64,000 nt of DNA from Sulfuritalea sp. GTDB taxonomy: Bacteria > Pseudomonadota > Gammaproteobacteria > Burkholderiales > Rhodocyclaceae. The translations under genes were made by a program, and so were the position numbers. Shown here piece after piece: positions 40,203-48,864 of the stretch; the first letter of the stretch is position 1, and every line of letters begins with the position of its first letter. The notes under the pieces are model-generated. The model did not search any database and was not told where the DNA came from. It saw only the letters and a program-made list of their open reading frames with translations. The stretch lies in the NCBI RefSeq assembly GCF_017302275.1, contig NZ_JAFLDR010000020.1:1-64000 (forward strand), given 5' to 3'.

Positions 40203-41477
40203 GTGACCCGAGTGATTCGACTCCTTATTGTTTTGGGACTGCTGGGCGTGAATACAGTGGCCGGCGCCGTCGACACAATTGTGCTGGGTATGGGCTGCTT
40301 CTGGGGCGCGGAAAAGCGCATGGCCGAGTTGCCCGGCGTTATTGACGTCGAGAGCGGCTACGCCAACGGCGATATTGCCGGGAACTATCAGGACGTCCTG
40401 GCGACCGAAGCCGCCCTGCGGCGCGGACAATCCAGCAAGCGCAATCATGCTGAAGTCGTCAAGGTCACCTTCGATCCGACCAAGGTCAGCCTCGAAGTCG
40501 TACTGGCCCGTTTTTGGGAAAACCACGATCCGACCCAGGGAAACCGCCAGGGAAATGATATCGGCTCAAATTACCGCAGCGCGATCTACACGCTCAACGA
40601 AGCGCAGCAGGCGGCTGCGATGAAAACACGCGACGTCTATCAGGTGGCGCTGATGCGAGCTGGCTACAAGGCCATCACCACCGAAATCGCACCACTGAAA
40701 AAATACTATACCGCCGAGAGCTATCACCAGGATTATTTGAAGAAAAATCCGGATGGTTACTGCGGCCCGGGCGGTACCGGAGTGCGCTATCCGGGCGCAA
40801 CGCAATCGCCGACAGTTGTCGAGCAGAGCATCAAGCCGCTTGATGTCAAGGCGTTGAACTTCAAGCGGCAGTTGATCATCTTCGAGGCGGAAGATTGCCC
40901 CTACTGCAAGCAGTTCAAGGCCGAGGTGCTCGATCGCTGGAAATCCGAGGTTGCGGTGGCGCGTAGCTTCAGCTCCCTACCTCCGGTCGGCTGGACACTG
41001 GAGAAGGCACTGTTCGCCACGCCCACCGTCGTGCTGTTCGAAAAGGGCAGGGAAGTCTCGCGCTTCACTGGCTACAACGGCGATCAACCGCGCTTCTGGA
41101 AATGGCTGGGATTCCACCTGCTCACGCCCGCGCAGCAGAAAATCGCCTATGAGCAAGGTACCGAACGCCCGGGAACCGGATCGCATCTCGACGAAAAGCG
41201 CCCCGGCACCTTTGTCGATCCGATTACCGGCGCGCCGCTGTTCCGCAGTGACTCGAAGTTTGACAGCGGTACAGGCTGGCCGAGCTTCTTCAGCCCGTTG
41301 CCCGGCGCGATTACGGAGCATGTCGATGGCTCGCATGGAATGCGCCGCGTGGAGGTGCGAAGCGCCAGCTCGGGCATCCACCTTGGGCACGTCTTTGACG
41401 ATGGTCCGCCGCCAACCGGCAAGCGCTACTGCATCAACGGCAATGTCCTCAAGTTCGTGCCCGACGCGGCAAAGTAA
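40203..41477 (+). CDS. Periplasmic MsrA-thioredoxin-MsrB fusion, methionine sulfoxide reductase
   Basis: 424 residues. It has a signal peptide (MTRVIRLLIVLGLLGVNTVAGA), then MsrA with the catalytic GCFWG at 31-35 and a possible resolving Cys187 (GYCGPGG). A thioredoxin-like domain with CPYC at 232-235 and the cis-proline ATP at 272-274 follows. MsrB comes last, with SGTGWPSF and catalytic Cys410 (RYCING). MsrB's usual structural zinc cysteines are absent (FVDPITGAPLF instead of CxxC). It repairs both S- and R-methionine sulfoxide in the periplasm. The start is GTG at 40203. Its own sigma-54 promoter and place beside pcr/cld suggest a role against hypochlorite formed during (per)chlorate respiration. 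Confidence 0.9.
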   Translation: MTRVIRLLIVLGLLGVNTVAGAVDTIVLGMGCFWGAEKRMAELPGVIDVESGYANGDIAGNYQDVLATEAALRRGQSSKRNHAEVVKVTFDPTKVSLEVVLARFWENHDPTQGNRQGNDIGSNYRSAIYTLNEAQQAAAMKTRDVYQVALMRAGYKAITTEIAPLKKYYTAESYHQDYLKKNPDGYCGPGGTGVRYPGATQSPTVVEQSIKPLDVKALNFKRQLIIFEAEDCPYCKQFKAEVLDRWKSEVAVARSFSSLPPVGWTLEKALFATPTVVLFEKGREVSRFTGYNGDQPRFWKWLGFHLLTPAQQKIAYEQGTERPGTGSHLDEKRPGTFVDPITGAPLFRSDSKFDSGTGWPSFFSPLPGAITEHVDGSHGMRRVEVRSASSGIHLGHVFDDGPPPTGKRYCINGNVLKFVPDAAK

Positions 41478-41576
41478 TTCCAGTGGGGATATGTAGCAGG
41501 AACGTCGGCATATCTGCCATGATTGCCTGGCGATTGAACCCATTTTCGTGCACCACGGAAAATTGAAGGCTTAACC

Positions 41577-43436
41577 ATGCGACTGCTGCTTGATCGTGTT
41601 CGAGGGCAACTGAACCGGACCATGCCCCGGCTCGAGGCGATTCTCTTTCCCTCGGGGCGGTCGTGGGCTTACCGGATCGGCATTGTGCTGCTGCTGGTCT
41701 TCACCGCCTTCATGGTTCGACGACTGATCGGCCCGCCCGAGCTGGGCGTGCCATTCCTGACTTTTTTCCCCGCAGCGGCGATATCGGCGGTCTTCGGTGG
41801 ATTCTGGGCCGGCATGCTGGCGACCGCCATGGGGTCGGTGGTTGCGACCTACTTTTTCATTCCTCCGTACTCGATGTACTTGTTCGAGTTCCGCTACGAG
41901 ACGGTGTTCAGCAATGTCGTTTACATACTTGACGAGATCGTGGTTTGTTCGGCAATCGCTGCCTTGCATCGTTTTTACCGGCTTAGCAAGGATCAGAATG
42001 CGGAACTGAATACGCTGATCGAGACGATCCCCGACCTGGTCTGGCTGAAAAACCCGAACGGTGTCTACCTGGAGTGCAACCCTGCCGTCGAGCGGTTTTA
42101 TGGATTGAACCGCGACGCGGTGATCGGCAAGACAACACGCGACCTGTTTCCGGACCGGATAGCGGAGTCGGTCCAACGTCAGGACCAGGCGGCGTTGAAC
42201 GCAGACGGTCCTGCCACCAACGAAATGTGGGTTGCCCGCGCCAGCGACGGGCGCCATATTCTGCTGGAAACCACCACTACGCCCATGCGCACCGCGGATG
42301 GAAGCCTGATGGGCGTCCTCGGCATCGCTCGCGACATCACGGAACGCCGGCAACTTGAGGATGAGGTGCGCTCGCGCACAACCGAACTGGAGCGTGAGCG
42401 CGCCTTGCTCAAGGCAATTTTCGAGCATACCGGCGACGGCATACTGGCCGTGGACGGCGAGGGTTACATCGCGCTGGCCAACCAGAAGGCGCGGAGCATG
42501 CTGGGAGCGGGCGAAGGTGATGCGCCGCATCGTCTGGCCGGGTTTTGGTCGGAATGGCCATTGATCGCCAGAGCGGCTGCCGATCGCGGGGAGGTGCGCC
42601 ATGATCTCGAAACTGCGGGGCGTGTACTGTCACTTTCGGTCGTGCGCACCGGAGAACCAGGAGGCACCCGCTACGTAATTGTCGCGCGCGACGTGAGTGA
42701 AGAGCACCGTCTTGCAGATGAGCGCCGGGAACTCGACCGGCAGATGTTCCAGATGGAGAACATGGCGACCCTGGGCGAACTGGCGATGGGCGTAGCCCAT
42801 GAAATCGGCAACCCGCTCGCCGGCATGAAAGCAGTGGCCCAGTCACTCCAGTATGAAGACGATCTGCCGGCGGACACCCGGGAGTCATTGCGACGAATGG
42901 AAGCGGAGATTGATCGGCTTGGTGACTTCCTGCGCGGTTTTCATGGTTTTGCCACGCCACAGCGCGTGCATCCGGTAGCTTGCCGCTTGCGTGAGATCGT
43001 GGATGACATACTGTTCTGGGTTCGCAAGGAGGCCATATCCCATGATGTTGCCATTGGCCTTTCCATCGAGGACGACCTGTGGGTGCGTGCTGATCCGAAC
43101 CAGGTCAAGCAGGTGCTGCTGAACCTGGTGGTCAATGCCATCCACGCCATGCCGGAAGGTGGTGCACTGCACATTGCCGCCGTTCATGACAGTGACCTTG
43201 GCGCCCGTATAGAGGTCGTCGATACCGGCGGCGGGATTGGCGCCGACGTCCTGCCGAGAATTTTCGATCCCTTCTTTACCACTCGTAAGACAGGCTCGGG
43301 CCTCGGCTTGGCCGTCGTGAAAAAGATCGTCAGTGAGCATGGCGGGCGCATCGAAGTACAGAGTCAGCCCGGGCATGGCTCCTGCTTTACTTTGCGCTGG
43401 CCTGCTGCCCCGAGTCTCAAGGAGTTGCCCGCATGA
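41577..43436 (+). CDS. pcrS: Membrane histidine kinase of the perchlorate module (PcrS-like)
   Basis: 619 residues. Residues 30-135 contain about four membrane helices with the KdpD-type DUF4118 pattern (LGVPFLTFFPAAAISAVFGG, ATYFFIPP). PAS 1 is at about 141-262, PAS 2 at 275-385 and HisKA has the phosphorylated His408 (GVAHEIGNPLAG). HATPase_c has VLLNLVVNAIHAMPEGG, DTGGGIG and TRKTGSGLGLAVVKKI. Its stop overlaps the start of the sigma-54 regulator, so the two are a cognate pair. The signal sensed is unknown; chlorate, perchlorate, a reactive chlorine species or redox state are candidates. The symbol is inferred from position beside pcrABCD. Confidence 0.8.
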   Translation: MRLLLDRVRGQLNRTMPRLEAILFPSGRSWAYRIGIVLLLVFTAFMVRRLIGPPELGVPFLTFFPAAAISAVFGGFWAGMLATAMGSVVATYFFIPPYSMYLFEFRYETVFSNVVYILDEIVVCSAIAALHRFYRLSKDQNAELNTLIETIPDLVWLKNPNGVYLECNPAVERFYGLNRDAVIGKTTRDLFPDRIAESVQRQDQAALNADGPATNEMWVARASDGRHILLETTTTPMRTADGSLMGVLGIARDITERRQLEDEVRSRTTELERERALLKAIFEHTGDGILAVDGEGYIALANQKARSMLGAGEGDAPHRLAGFWSEWPLIARAAADRGEVRHDLETAGRVLSLSVVRTGEPGGTRYVIVARDVSEEHRLADERRELDRQMFQMENMATLGELAMGVAHEIGNPLAGMKAVAQSLQYEDDLPADTRESLRRMEAEIDRLGDFLRGFHGFATPQRVHPVACRLREIVDDILFWVRKEAISHDVAIGLSIEDDLWVRADPNQVKQVLLNLVVNAIHAMPEGGALHIAAVHDSDLGARIEVVDTGGGIGADVLPRIFDPFFTTRKTGSGLGLAVVKKIVSEHGGRIEVQSQPGHGSCFTLRWPAAPSLKELPA

Positions 43437-44803
43437 GCGCCATGCTGATCGTCGAGGACGACACCACCATCCGTGTCACCCTGGGCAAGTTTCTCGCTCG
43501 CCTGGGCTATGCCGTTGACGTCGCGGAAGACGCTGCAGGCGCTCTCAAGCAGGCGCGCAGCAAGCGTTACCGGCTGATCCTGCTCGACCTGCACCTGCCC
43601 GACGGCAGCGGCCTCGATCTGATCGGCAAGTTCCGCGAACTGGACGAAGACACGCTGGTGGTGATCATGACTGCGTTTCCGGAGGTGCGTACCGCGGTGG
43701 CGACGCTCAAGGCCGGCGCCTACGACTACATCACCAAGCCGTTCGATCTCGAAGACGTGCGCGAACTGGTTGGCCGCGCCATGGAAACCAGCCGCTTGCG
43801 CCAGGAGGTGGCCTGGCGGCGGGCCCAGTCGAACGTCTGCGAGGTGGAGGGTGTCGGCGGCGAGAGCCCGGCATGGCAGCGACTGACCGAGGTAACGCGC
43901 AAGATTGCCGGCGCCGAGCACGTCCCTGTGCTGATTTGCGGCGAATCCGGCTGCGGCAAGGAGCGCGTGGCGCGGACCATCCACTGCGGTTCGCCGCGGG
44001 CCAACGGCCCGTGGGTGACGCTCAATTGCTCGGCGCTGCCTGAGAACCTGCTCGAATCCGAAATGTTCGGTTATGAGAAGGGCGCCTTTACCGATGCCCG
44101 CCAGATGAAGCGCGGCCTGCTCGAACTGGCCGACGGCGGCACACTTTTCCTGGATGAAATCGGTGATCTTGCCCTGACCCTGCAACCCAAGTTGCTGCGA
44201 GTGCTGGAAACGCAGACCTTCCGCAGGCTGGGCGGCAGTCGCGAGATCAGCGTCGACGTGCGTTTTGTTGCCGCGACGCACCGCAATCTGCCGGAAATGG
44301 TGAAGAACGGTCAGTTTCGCGAGGATCTCTACTATCGGCTCAATGTCGGCGCCATCGACGTGCCGCCCTTGCGCGCGCGACGGGAAGATATCCTGCCGCT
44401 GGCGCGACACTTCCTCGCCGAGGCGGCGCGGGCCGTCGGCTCCTCTACATTGGACCTGGCTCCGGCGCTGGAGCCGCTGCTGGAAAACTACGCCTGGCCA
44501 GGAAACGTCCGCGAGTTGCGTAACGTACTCGAGCGCGCCGCGATACTCTGTGTCGAAAGCAGCGTGACCAGCGTGCAGTTGCCGCGCGAGATCGTTGGCC
44601 GCGATGTGCCCCTGGTTTCCTCAGAAGTGCTCGACCAGCCCTTCGTAAACTTGGGCGAGATGGAGCGCCGGTACATTCAGCGCGTTCTGGACTCGGTTGG
44701 CGGCAACAAGACCCGCGCCGCCGAACTCCTGGGGATCACCCGTTTGACCCTGCGCAACAAGCTCAAGCACCACGACCTCGACGACAGTCCGGCCATTTCC
44801 TGA
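43433..44803 (+). CDS. pcrR: Sigma-54-dependent response regulator of the perchlorate module (PcrR-like)
   Basis: 456-residue NtrC-family activator. The receiver has phosphoacceptor Asp52 (LILLDLHLPDGSG) and Lys102. The AAA+ domain has Walker A GESGCGKE (170-177), the sigma-54 contact loop GAFTDA (217-222; the usual motif is GAFTGA) and Walker B LFLDE (239-242). A Fis-type HTH (GGNKTRAAELLGITRLTLRN) lies at the C-terminus. It follows the kinase with a 4-base overlap. Sigma-54 promoters stand before pcrA and msrAB, making these the likely targets. Confidence 0.87.
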   Translation: MSAMLIVEDDTTIRVTLGKFLARLGYAVDVAEDAAGALKQARSKRYRLILLDLHLPDGSGLDLIGKFRELDEDTLVVIMTAFPEVRTAVATLKAGAYDYITKPFDLEDVRELVGRAMETSRLRQEVAWRRAQSNVCEVEGVGGESPAWQRLTEVTRKIAGAEHVPVLICGESGCGKERVARTIHCGSPRANGPWVTLNCSALPENLLESEMFGYEKGAFTDARQMKRGLLELADGGTLFLDEIGDLALTLQPKLLRVLETQTFRRLGGSREISVDVRFVAATHRNLPEMVKNGQFREDLYYRLNVGAIDVPPLRARREDILPLARHFLAEAARAVGSSTLDLAPALEPLLENYAWPGNVRELRNVLERAAILCVESSVTSVQLPREIVGRDVPLVSSEVLDQPFVNLGEMERRYIQRVLDSVGGNKTRAAELLGITRLTLRNKLKHHDLDDSPAIS

Positions 44804-44841
44804 CCGGTCTGAATGCAATCGGACGGTCATTTATTGACCGT
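44801..44841 (+). promoter_or_regulatory. Putative enhancer (upstream activating) sites for PcrR
   Basis: Two palindromes made of TGACCG half-sites: GACCGGTC (44802-44809) and ACGGTCA-TTTAT-TGACCGT (44823-44841, perfect 7-bp arms). They end about 64 bases before the pcrA sigma-54 promoter, a normal enhancer distance. The first overlaps the pcrR stop codon. Confidence 0.6.
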
Positions 44842-44869
44842 ATCAGCATCGCCCAAATCCCCTGACACC

Positions 44870-44899
44870 AGCCACTGCCATGCGCCAGTGGCTTTTTTT
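44870..44899 (+). terminator. Rho-independent terminator after pcrR
   Basis: AGCCACTG-N8-CAGTGGCT hairpin with seven T residues. It separates the regulatory genes from the pcrA promoter six bases later. Confidence 0.9.
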
Positions 44900-44904
44900 C
44901 GCGC

Positions 44905-44920
44905 TGGCATAAACCATGCA
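44905..44920 (+). promoter_or_regulatory. Sigma-54 (-24/-12) promoter of pcrABCD
   Basis: TGGCATAAACCATGCA has the invariant GG and GC with exact spacing. The predicted start of transcription is about 44931, giving a leader of about 45 bases before the pcrA ATG. Confidence 0.78.
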
Positions 44921-44975
44921 CTAGGAGGGGTGGAACTAATTTGGTCATATCAATTGTGCAAGGAGAGCGGAAATC

Positions 44976-47768
44976 ATGAAAGCATCTCGCAGGGAATTCA
45001 TCAAGGCTACAGGTGCCACATCGCTGAGTCTCATGCTTGGCGGCGCGTACTCATTGCGCGCATTGGCCCAGACGCAAGGGGCGATGGTTCAGCACGAATA
45101 CGCCGGGTGGGAAAACTTCCACCGCAATCAATGGAGCTGGGACAAGAAAACACGCGGCGCCCATCTCATCAACTGTACGGGCGCCTGCCCGCACAACGTA
45201 TATACCAAGGATGGCGTGGTCCTGCGCGAGGAAGCGTCGAAGGACATCGCGCCGATGCCGGGGGTTCCCGAATACAACCCGCGCGGTTGTAACAAGGGCG
45301 TCTGCGGCGTGGACTACCAGTATGGACCGCATCGCATCAAGTACCCGCTGATCCGCGTCGGCGAGCGCGGCGAAGGCAAGTGGCGGCGGGCCAGTTGGGA
45401 CGAGGCACTGGAAATGATCGCCGACAAGATCGTCGATACGATCAAGAACGAAGCGCCCGACTGCATCAGCGTCTTCTCTCCGGTTCCGGCTGTGGCGCCG
45501 GTTTCGTTTGCCGCCGGCCACCGTTTCGCCCATTACATCGGCGCCCATACGCATACCTTCTTCGACTGGTACGGCGATCACCCGACCGGGCAGACCCAGA
45601 CCTGCGGCGTGCAGGGCGACTCCTGCGAAACCGCCGACTGGTTCAACGCCAAGTTCATCATCCTCTGGGGTGCCAATCCCTCGATCACGCGGATTCCCGA
45701 CGCCCACTACCTGTCGGAAGCCTCGTTGAACGGCACCAGGATCGTCAGCATTTCGCCGGATTACAACGCCTCCTCGATCAAGGCCGACCAGTGGCTGCAC
45801 CTGAAGCCCGGCACCGACGGTGCCCTCGGCATGGCCATGGCCCATGTGATCATCAAGGAGAAGCTCTTCGACGTGCATAGCGTCAAGGAGCAGACCGATC
45901 TGCCCTACCTGGTGCGCAAGGACAACCAGCGCTTCCTGCGCGAGTCCGACGTGGTGGCCAACGGCTCCACTGGCAAGTTCTACGCCTGGGATACGAAGAC
46001 AGGCAAGGCGGTCATCATGAAGGGCTGCTGGGGCGATGAGCCGGCGCAGAAAGGGCCGCCTATTGGGTTCATGGGGCGCAACACGAATACCTTCCCCAAG
46101 GGTTATATCGATCTCGGCGACCTCGATCCGGCGCTGGAAGGAACCTACAAGATTCAGCTCAAGGACGGTTCAACGGTTGAAGTGCAGCCGGTGTTCGACA
46201 TCCTCAAGTCGCGCATCATGAAGCAGAACACGCCCGAACAGGCCGCCGCCGTCACCGGCATTCCGGCCAAGGTCATCGTGCAACTGGCGAAGGATTACGC
46301 GACAGCCAAGCCCGCCATGATCATCAGCGGTGGCGGCACCAACCACTGGTATTACAGTGACGTGTTGATGCGCGTATTCCACCTGCTCAGCGCCCTGACC
46401 GGCAGCGAAGGCAAGAACGGTGGCGGACTGCAGCACTACATCGGACAGTGGAAGCCGACTTTCCTGCCCGGTCTGGCCGCCCTGGCCTGGCCTGAAACCC
46501 CGGCCAAGCAACGGTTCTGCCAGACCACCATCTGGACCTATGTACACGCCGAAGTCAACGACGAGATGTTGAACTCGAACATCGACACCAACAAGTATCT
46601 GCAGAAGAGTATCGCGACCAAGCAGATGCCGCTGCTTCCTGCCAATGGGCGTGACCCCAAGGTCTTCATCGTCTATCGCGGCAACTACCTGAACCAGGCC
46701 AAGGGACAGAAATATGTACTGCAGAACCTGTGGCCGAAGCTCGAGTTGATCGTCGACATCAATATTCGCATGGATTCGACGGCGCTCTACTCGGACATCG
46801 TCCTGCCCTCGGCCCACTGGTACGAGAAGACCGATCTCAATGTGACCATGGAGCACACCTCCATCAACATGACCGAGCCCGCCATCAAGCCGATGTGGGA
46901 ATCCAGGACCGACTGGCAGATCTTCCAGGCCTTGGCGAAGAAGGTCGAAGAATCGGCGCGGCGCAAGAAGTTCGAGAAGTTCAACGACGAGCAGTTCAAG
47001 TGGGTGCGCGATCTGACCAACCTGTGGAACCAGATGACCTCGGACGGCAAGCTGGCCGATGATGAGGCGGCATGCCAATTCATCCTCGACACGGCGCCGC
47101 AGACCAAGGGCATCACCATGGCGATGCTGCGCGAAAAGCCGCAGCGCTTCCGGGGCAATTGGACGTCGCCGATGAAGGAGGGCGTGCCCTACACGCCGTT
47201 CCAGAACTACACGGTGGACAAGAAACCCTGGCCTACATTGACCGGACGTCAGCAGTTCTACATTGATCATGACACTTTCTTCGACATGGGCCTGGAACTG
47301 CCGGTCTTCAAGGGTCCGATCAACGCCGACAAGTTCCCGTTGCGCTTCAACACGCCGCACAGCCGCTACGCGATCCACTCGACCTTCAAGGACAACGTGC
47401 AGATGCTCAGGCTTCAGCGCGGCGGCCCGTCGGTCGAAATGGCGCCGGCGGATGCCAAGGCACGCGGCATCAACGACAACGACTGGGTCGAGGTCTGGAA
47501 CGAACACGGCAAGGTGATCTGCCGGGTCAAGGTACGCAAGGGCGAGCAAAGCGGCCGCGTCTCGATGTGGCACACGCCCGAGCTCTACATGGACCTGATC
47601 GAAGGCAGTACCCAGAGCGTCTGCCCGGTGCGTATCACGCCGACCCACCTGGTCGGCAACTACGGGCACTTGGTATTCAGGCCGAACTACTACGGTCCGG
47701 GCGGCACCCAGCGTGATACGCGGGTCGAGGTCAAGCGCTATATCGGCGCCACCCCGATGCCCCTCTGA
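44976..47768 (+). CDS. pcrA: Perchlorate reductase catalytic subunit PcrA (Mo-bis-MGD)
   Basis: 930-residue periplasmic type II DMSO-reductase-family enzyme that reduces perchlorate and chlorate to chlorite. It has a Tat signal SRREFIK (4-10), the FS0 cluster motif with His63, Cys67, Cys71 and Cys105 or 110, and Mo-ligand Asp201 (DWYGDHPTG). The sequence is very close to known PcrA throughout (e.g. WTYVHAEVNDEMLNSNID, VGNYGHLVFRPNYYGPGG). By my recollection of the numbering (offset 31), the aromatic gate F164, Y165, W461 corresponds to Phe195, Phe196 and Trp492, so one gate residue differs. Shine-Dalgarno AAGGAGA is present. Order A-B-cytochrome-chaperone matches pcrABCD rather than clrABDC. 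Confidence 0.93.
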   Translation: MKASRREFIKATGATSLSLMLGGAYSLRALAQTQGAMVQHEYAGWENFHRNQWSWDKKTRGAHLINCTGACPHNVYTKDGVVLREEASKDIAPMPGVPEYNPRGCNKGVCGVDYQYGPHRIKYPLIRVGERGEGKWRRASWDEALEMIADKIVDTIKNEAPDCISVFSPVPAVAPVSFAAGHRFAHYIGAHTHTFFDWYGDHPTGQTQTCGVQGDSCETADWFNAKFIILWGANPSITRIPDAHYLSEASLNGTRIVSISPDYNASSIKADQWLHLKPGTDGALGMAMAHVIIKEKLFDVHSVKEQTDLPYLVRKDNQRFLRESDVVANGSTGKFYAWDTKTGKAVIMKGCWGDEPAQKGPPIGFMGRNTNTFPKGYIDLGDLDPALEGTYKIQLKDGSTVEVQPVFDILKSRIMKQNTPEQAAAVTGIPAKVIVQLAKDYATAKPAMIISGGGTNHWYYSDVLMRVFHLLSALTGSEGKNGGGLQHYIGQWKPTFLPGLAALAWPETPAKQRFCQTTIWTYVHAEVNDEMLNSNIDTNKYLQKSIATKQMPLLPANGRDPKVFIVYRGNYLNQAKGQKYVLQNLWPKLELIVDINIRMDSTALYSDIVLPSAHWYEKTDLNVTMEHTSINMTEPAIKPMWESRTDWQIFQALAKKVEESARRKKFEKFNDEQFKWVRDLTNLWNQMTSDGKLADDEAACQFILDTAPQTKGITMAMLREKPQRFRGNWTSPMKEGVPYTPFQNYTVDKKPWPTLTGRQQFYIDHDTFFDMGLELPVFKGPINADKFPLRFNTPHSRYAIHSTFKDNVQMLRLQRGGPSVEMAPADAKARGINDNDWVEVWNEHGKVICRVKVRKGEQSGRVSMWHTPELYMDLIEGSTQSVCPVRITPTHLVGNYGHLVFRPNYYGPGGTQRDTRVEVKRYIGATPMPL

Positions 47769-47803
47769 TCGCCACCACCGGACAATAAGGAAGGAAATAC
47801 ATC

Positions 47804-48805
47804 ATGGCAACAGTTATGAAAGCGCCCAAACGGCAGCTCACCTTCGTCACCGATCTCAACAAGTGCATCGGTTGTCAGACCTGCACGGTGGCATGCAAAA
47901 AACTCTGGACCAGCGGCCCCGGCCAGGACTTCATGTACTGGCGTAACGTCGAGACCGCGCCCGGCATGGGCTACCCGCGCAACTGGGCAAGCAAGGGCGG
48001 CGGTTACAAGGATGGGCAACTGCAGAAGGGCAAGGTGCCGGCGATGATTGACTACGGCGTGCCTTTCGAGTTCGATTATGCAGGCCGTTTGTTCGAGGGC
48101 AAGAAGGGCCGCGTGCGGCCCAGCCCGACCCCTCGCACCGCACCGAACTGGGATGAGGACGAGGGTGCCGGAGACTATCCGAACAACTCGTACTTCTACC
48201 TGCCGCGCATGTGCAACCACTGCGCCAAGCCTGCCTGCCTTGAGGCTTGCCCCAACGACGCCATCTACAAGCGCGAACAGGACGGCATCGTGCTCATCCA
48301 CCTCGACAAGTGCAAGGGATCGCAGAACTGCGTTTCGGCCTGCCCCTACGCCAAGCCCTACTTCAATCCATTGCAGAACAAGGCGAACAAGTGCATTGGC
48401 TGCTTCCCGCGCATCGAGAAGGGTGTCGCCACGGCGTGTGTCGCCCAGTGTGTGGGGCGCGCCATGCACGTCGGCTTTATCGACGACGTCAATAGCTCGG
48501 TGTACAAGCTGGTGAAGCAGTGGAAGGTGGCGCTGCCCCTGCATCCGGAATTTGGCACCGAACCCAATGTGTTTTATGTGCCTCCGGTACTCGGGCCGCG
48601 CAAGGAAGATTCCCAGGGCAATGTCTTCGAAGATCCGAAGATTCCCCTCGCGCAGCTCGAAGAACTATTCGGCAAGGGCGTCAAGGATGTGCTGAAGATA
48701 CTCGCTGCCGAGCGTGAGAAGAAGATCAAGGGGCAGGCGTCCGAGTTGATGGATGTCCTGATCGCGCGTCGCAGCGTCGACATGATGATCTCGCCGATGA
48801 CCTGA
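47804..48805 (+). CDS. pcrB: Perchlorate reductase iron-sulfur subunit PcrB
   Basis: 333-residue electron-transfer subunit without its own signal, exported together with PcrA by Tat. Four cysteine groups are present: C21/24/27/31; C137/140/145/149; C170/S173/C176/C180; C197/200/212/216. In the third group Ser replaces the second cysteine (CKGSQNC), which fits the [3Fe-4S] cluster known for this site in NarH/PcrB relatives. The others should be [4Fe-4S]. Good Shine-Dalgarno AAGGAAGG. A GC-rich hairpin follows before pcrC. Confidence 0.93.
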   Translation: MATVMKAPKRQLTFVTDLNKCIGCQTCTVACKKLWTSGPGQDFMYWRNVETAPGMGYPRNWASKGGGYKDGQLQKGKVPAMIDYGVPFEFDYAGRLFEGKKGRVRPSPTPRTAPNWDEDEGAGDYPNNSYFYLPRMCNHCAKPACLEACPNDAIYKREQDGIVLIHLDKCKGSQNCVSACPYAKPYFNPLQNKANKCIGCFPRIEKGVATACVAQCVGRAMHVGFIDDVNSSVYKLVKQWKVALPLHPEFGTEPNVFYVPPVLGPRKEDSQGNVFEDPKIPLAQLEELFGKGVKDVLKILAAEREKKIKGQASELMDVLIARRSVDMMISPMT

Positions 48806-48811
48806 AGCCAT

Positions 48812-48837
48812 GCGGGGGCGGCTCGCGCCGCTCCCGC
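48812..48837 (+). other. GC-rich hairpin between pcrB and pcrC
   Basis: 11-bp stem (48812-48822 with 48827-48837, one G-U pair) and a TCGC loop, without a T-run. It may protect the upstream pcrAB message from exonucleases or reduce read-through. Confidence 0.6.
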
Positions 48838-48864
48838 TCGGTTCCTGACCCCAGACTTTTCAAA

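Noticed and set aside
44938..44952. Possible FNR site just before pcrA (TTTGG...ATCAA)
   Set aside because: Only one half-site matches, and it lies downstream of the predicted transcription start.
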